Below are positions 63,884 through 64,000 of a stretch of 64,000 nucleotides of DNA, piece after piece (the stretch's first letter is position 1; every line of letters starts with the position of its first letter). This DNA comes from Rhodobacteraceae bacterium Araon29. Its GTDB lineage: Bacteria > Pseudomonadota > Alphaproteobacteria > Rhodobacterales > Rhodobacteraceae. The notes under the pieces were generated by a model. The model did not search any database. It worked only from the letters and a program-made list of their open reading frames with translations, and was not told the origin of the DNA. The stretch is from NCBI GenBank assembly GCA_039640505.1, contig CP046865.1, positions 1,302,001-1,366,000 on the forward strand. The letters run 5' to 3'. A program made the position numbers and the translations under genes.

Positions 63884-64000
63884 TCATCCGCTGACACCCG
63901 CCTGAAGCGGAGGTTGCAATTTTCTTTTTTGGTTCCGTTTACGGTGGCTTAGGGCGTCGTAAGGGTCATAGTTGTCCAGCATCATATCAACAACGCGGCG
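63884..64000 (-). CDS. C-terminal end of a gene entering the window
   Basis: The reverse strand is open from the right edge to TGA at 63884-63886, giving 38 residues (RRVVDMMLDNYDPYDALSHR and a basic tail). The codon pattern is gene-like and the strand agrees with the capsule genes, so it is probably part of the same cluster. The product cannot be identified from the tail. Confidence 0.4.
   Translation of the reverse strand, partial: RRVVDMMLDNYDPYDALSHRKRNQKRKLQPPLQAGVSG

Overview
The window reads as a chromosomal segment of a marine alphaproteobacterium, most likely a Roseobacter-group Rhodobacteraceae. This rests on the combination of a short alphaproteobacterial ProS, a DnaA-like Hda homologue, a soxBDAG sarcosine oxidase operon, a dnaG-rpoD pair, multiple RTX-type calcium-binding proteins and moderate GC content. 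The genus cannot be fixed from sequence reading alone.

Layout: (1) 1-4.9 kb: the tail of a DnaJ-domain protein, then three tandem paralogous RTX (GGxGxD nonapeptide) proteins that share an unusual hydrophobic N-terminus, duplicated upstream cassettes and, for copies 2 and 3, an almost identical C-terminal end. (2) 4.9-9.9 kb: housekeeping genes (Ppx/GppA phosphatase, Hda-like ATPase, AI-2E family permease, proS). (3) 9.9-12.9 kb: two tiny paralogous double-TM proteins, a WecA/MraY-type phosphosugar transferase and a TbpB-barrel-like lipoprotein. (4) 13-16.3 kb: a trimethylamine-dehydrogenase-like flavo-iron-sulfur enzyme, a cytochrome b561 and tRNA-Cys. (5) 16.5-20.2 kb: a PNPOx-like flavoprotein and an arsenic operon consisting of an ArsR-ArsC fusion, an arsenic-associated GAPDH and ArsJ. 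(6) 20.2-32.8 kb: metabolic genes, including an acetylpolyamine-type deacetylase, a CIA30 protein, an exported IorAB-like molybdenum hydroxylase with a membrane partner, a peroxiredoxin-like protein, Nnr, an enoate-type hydratase, an M29 aminopeptidase, a DUF2652 cyclase-like protein and an MFS transporter preceded by a perfect 20-bp palindrome. (7) 33-38 kb: an AT-rich run of small envelope or orphan proteins ending at tRNA-Glu. (8) 38-45.9 kb: recJ, glpX and hom facing a TetR regulator, a beta-hydroxyacid dehydrogenase and glutamate dehydrogenase. (9) 45.9-52 kb: a PLP dehydratase followed by soxB, soxD, soxA and soxG. (10) 52-56.2 kb: dnaG and rpoD. (11) 56.3-57.9 kb: a low-GC patch with orphans and a broken histidine-phosphatase gene. 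(12) 58-60.6 kb: a VOC protein, YjbQ, nrdR and ribD. (13) 60.6-64 kb: capsule genes (KpsC-like Kdo transferase, Wza/KpsD-like export lipoprotein) and the end of another gene.

Functionally, the sarcosine oxidase block probably works as a unit. Sarcosine is demethylated to glycine and methylene-THF, which can be joined to serine. A serine/threonine-type dehydratase and glutamate dehydrogenase next door could then handle the carbon and ammonium. The arsenic operon encodes the route in which arsenate is incorporated into 1-arseno-3-phosphoglycerate by GAPDH and exported by ArsJ. The most unusual features are the RTX array with its signs of recombination, the paired mini membrane proteins, the ArsR-ArsC fusion in an ArsJ operon without an arsenite pump in view, and the molybdoenzyme-membrane-protein trio. 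No CRISPR array, insertion sequence, integrase or phage module was seen.
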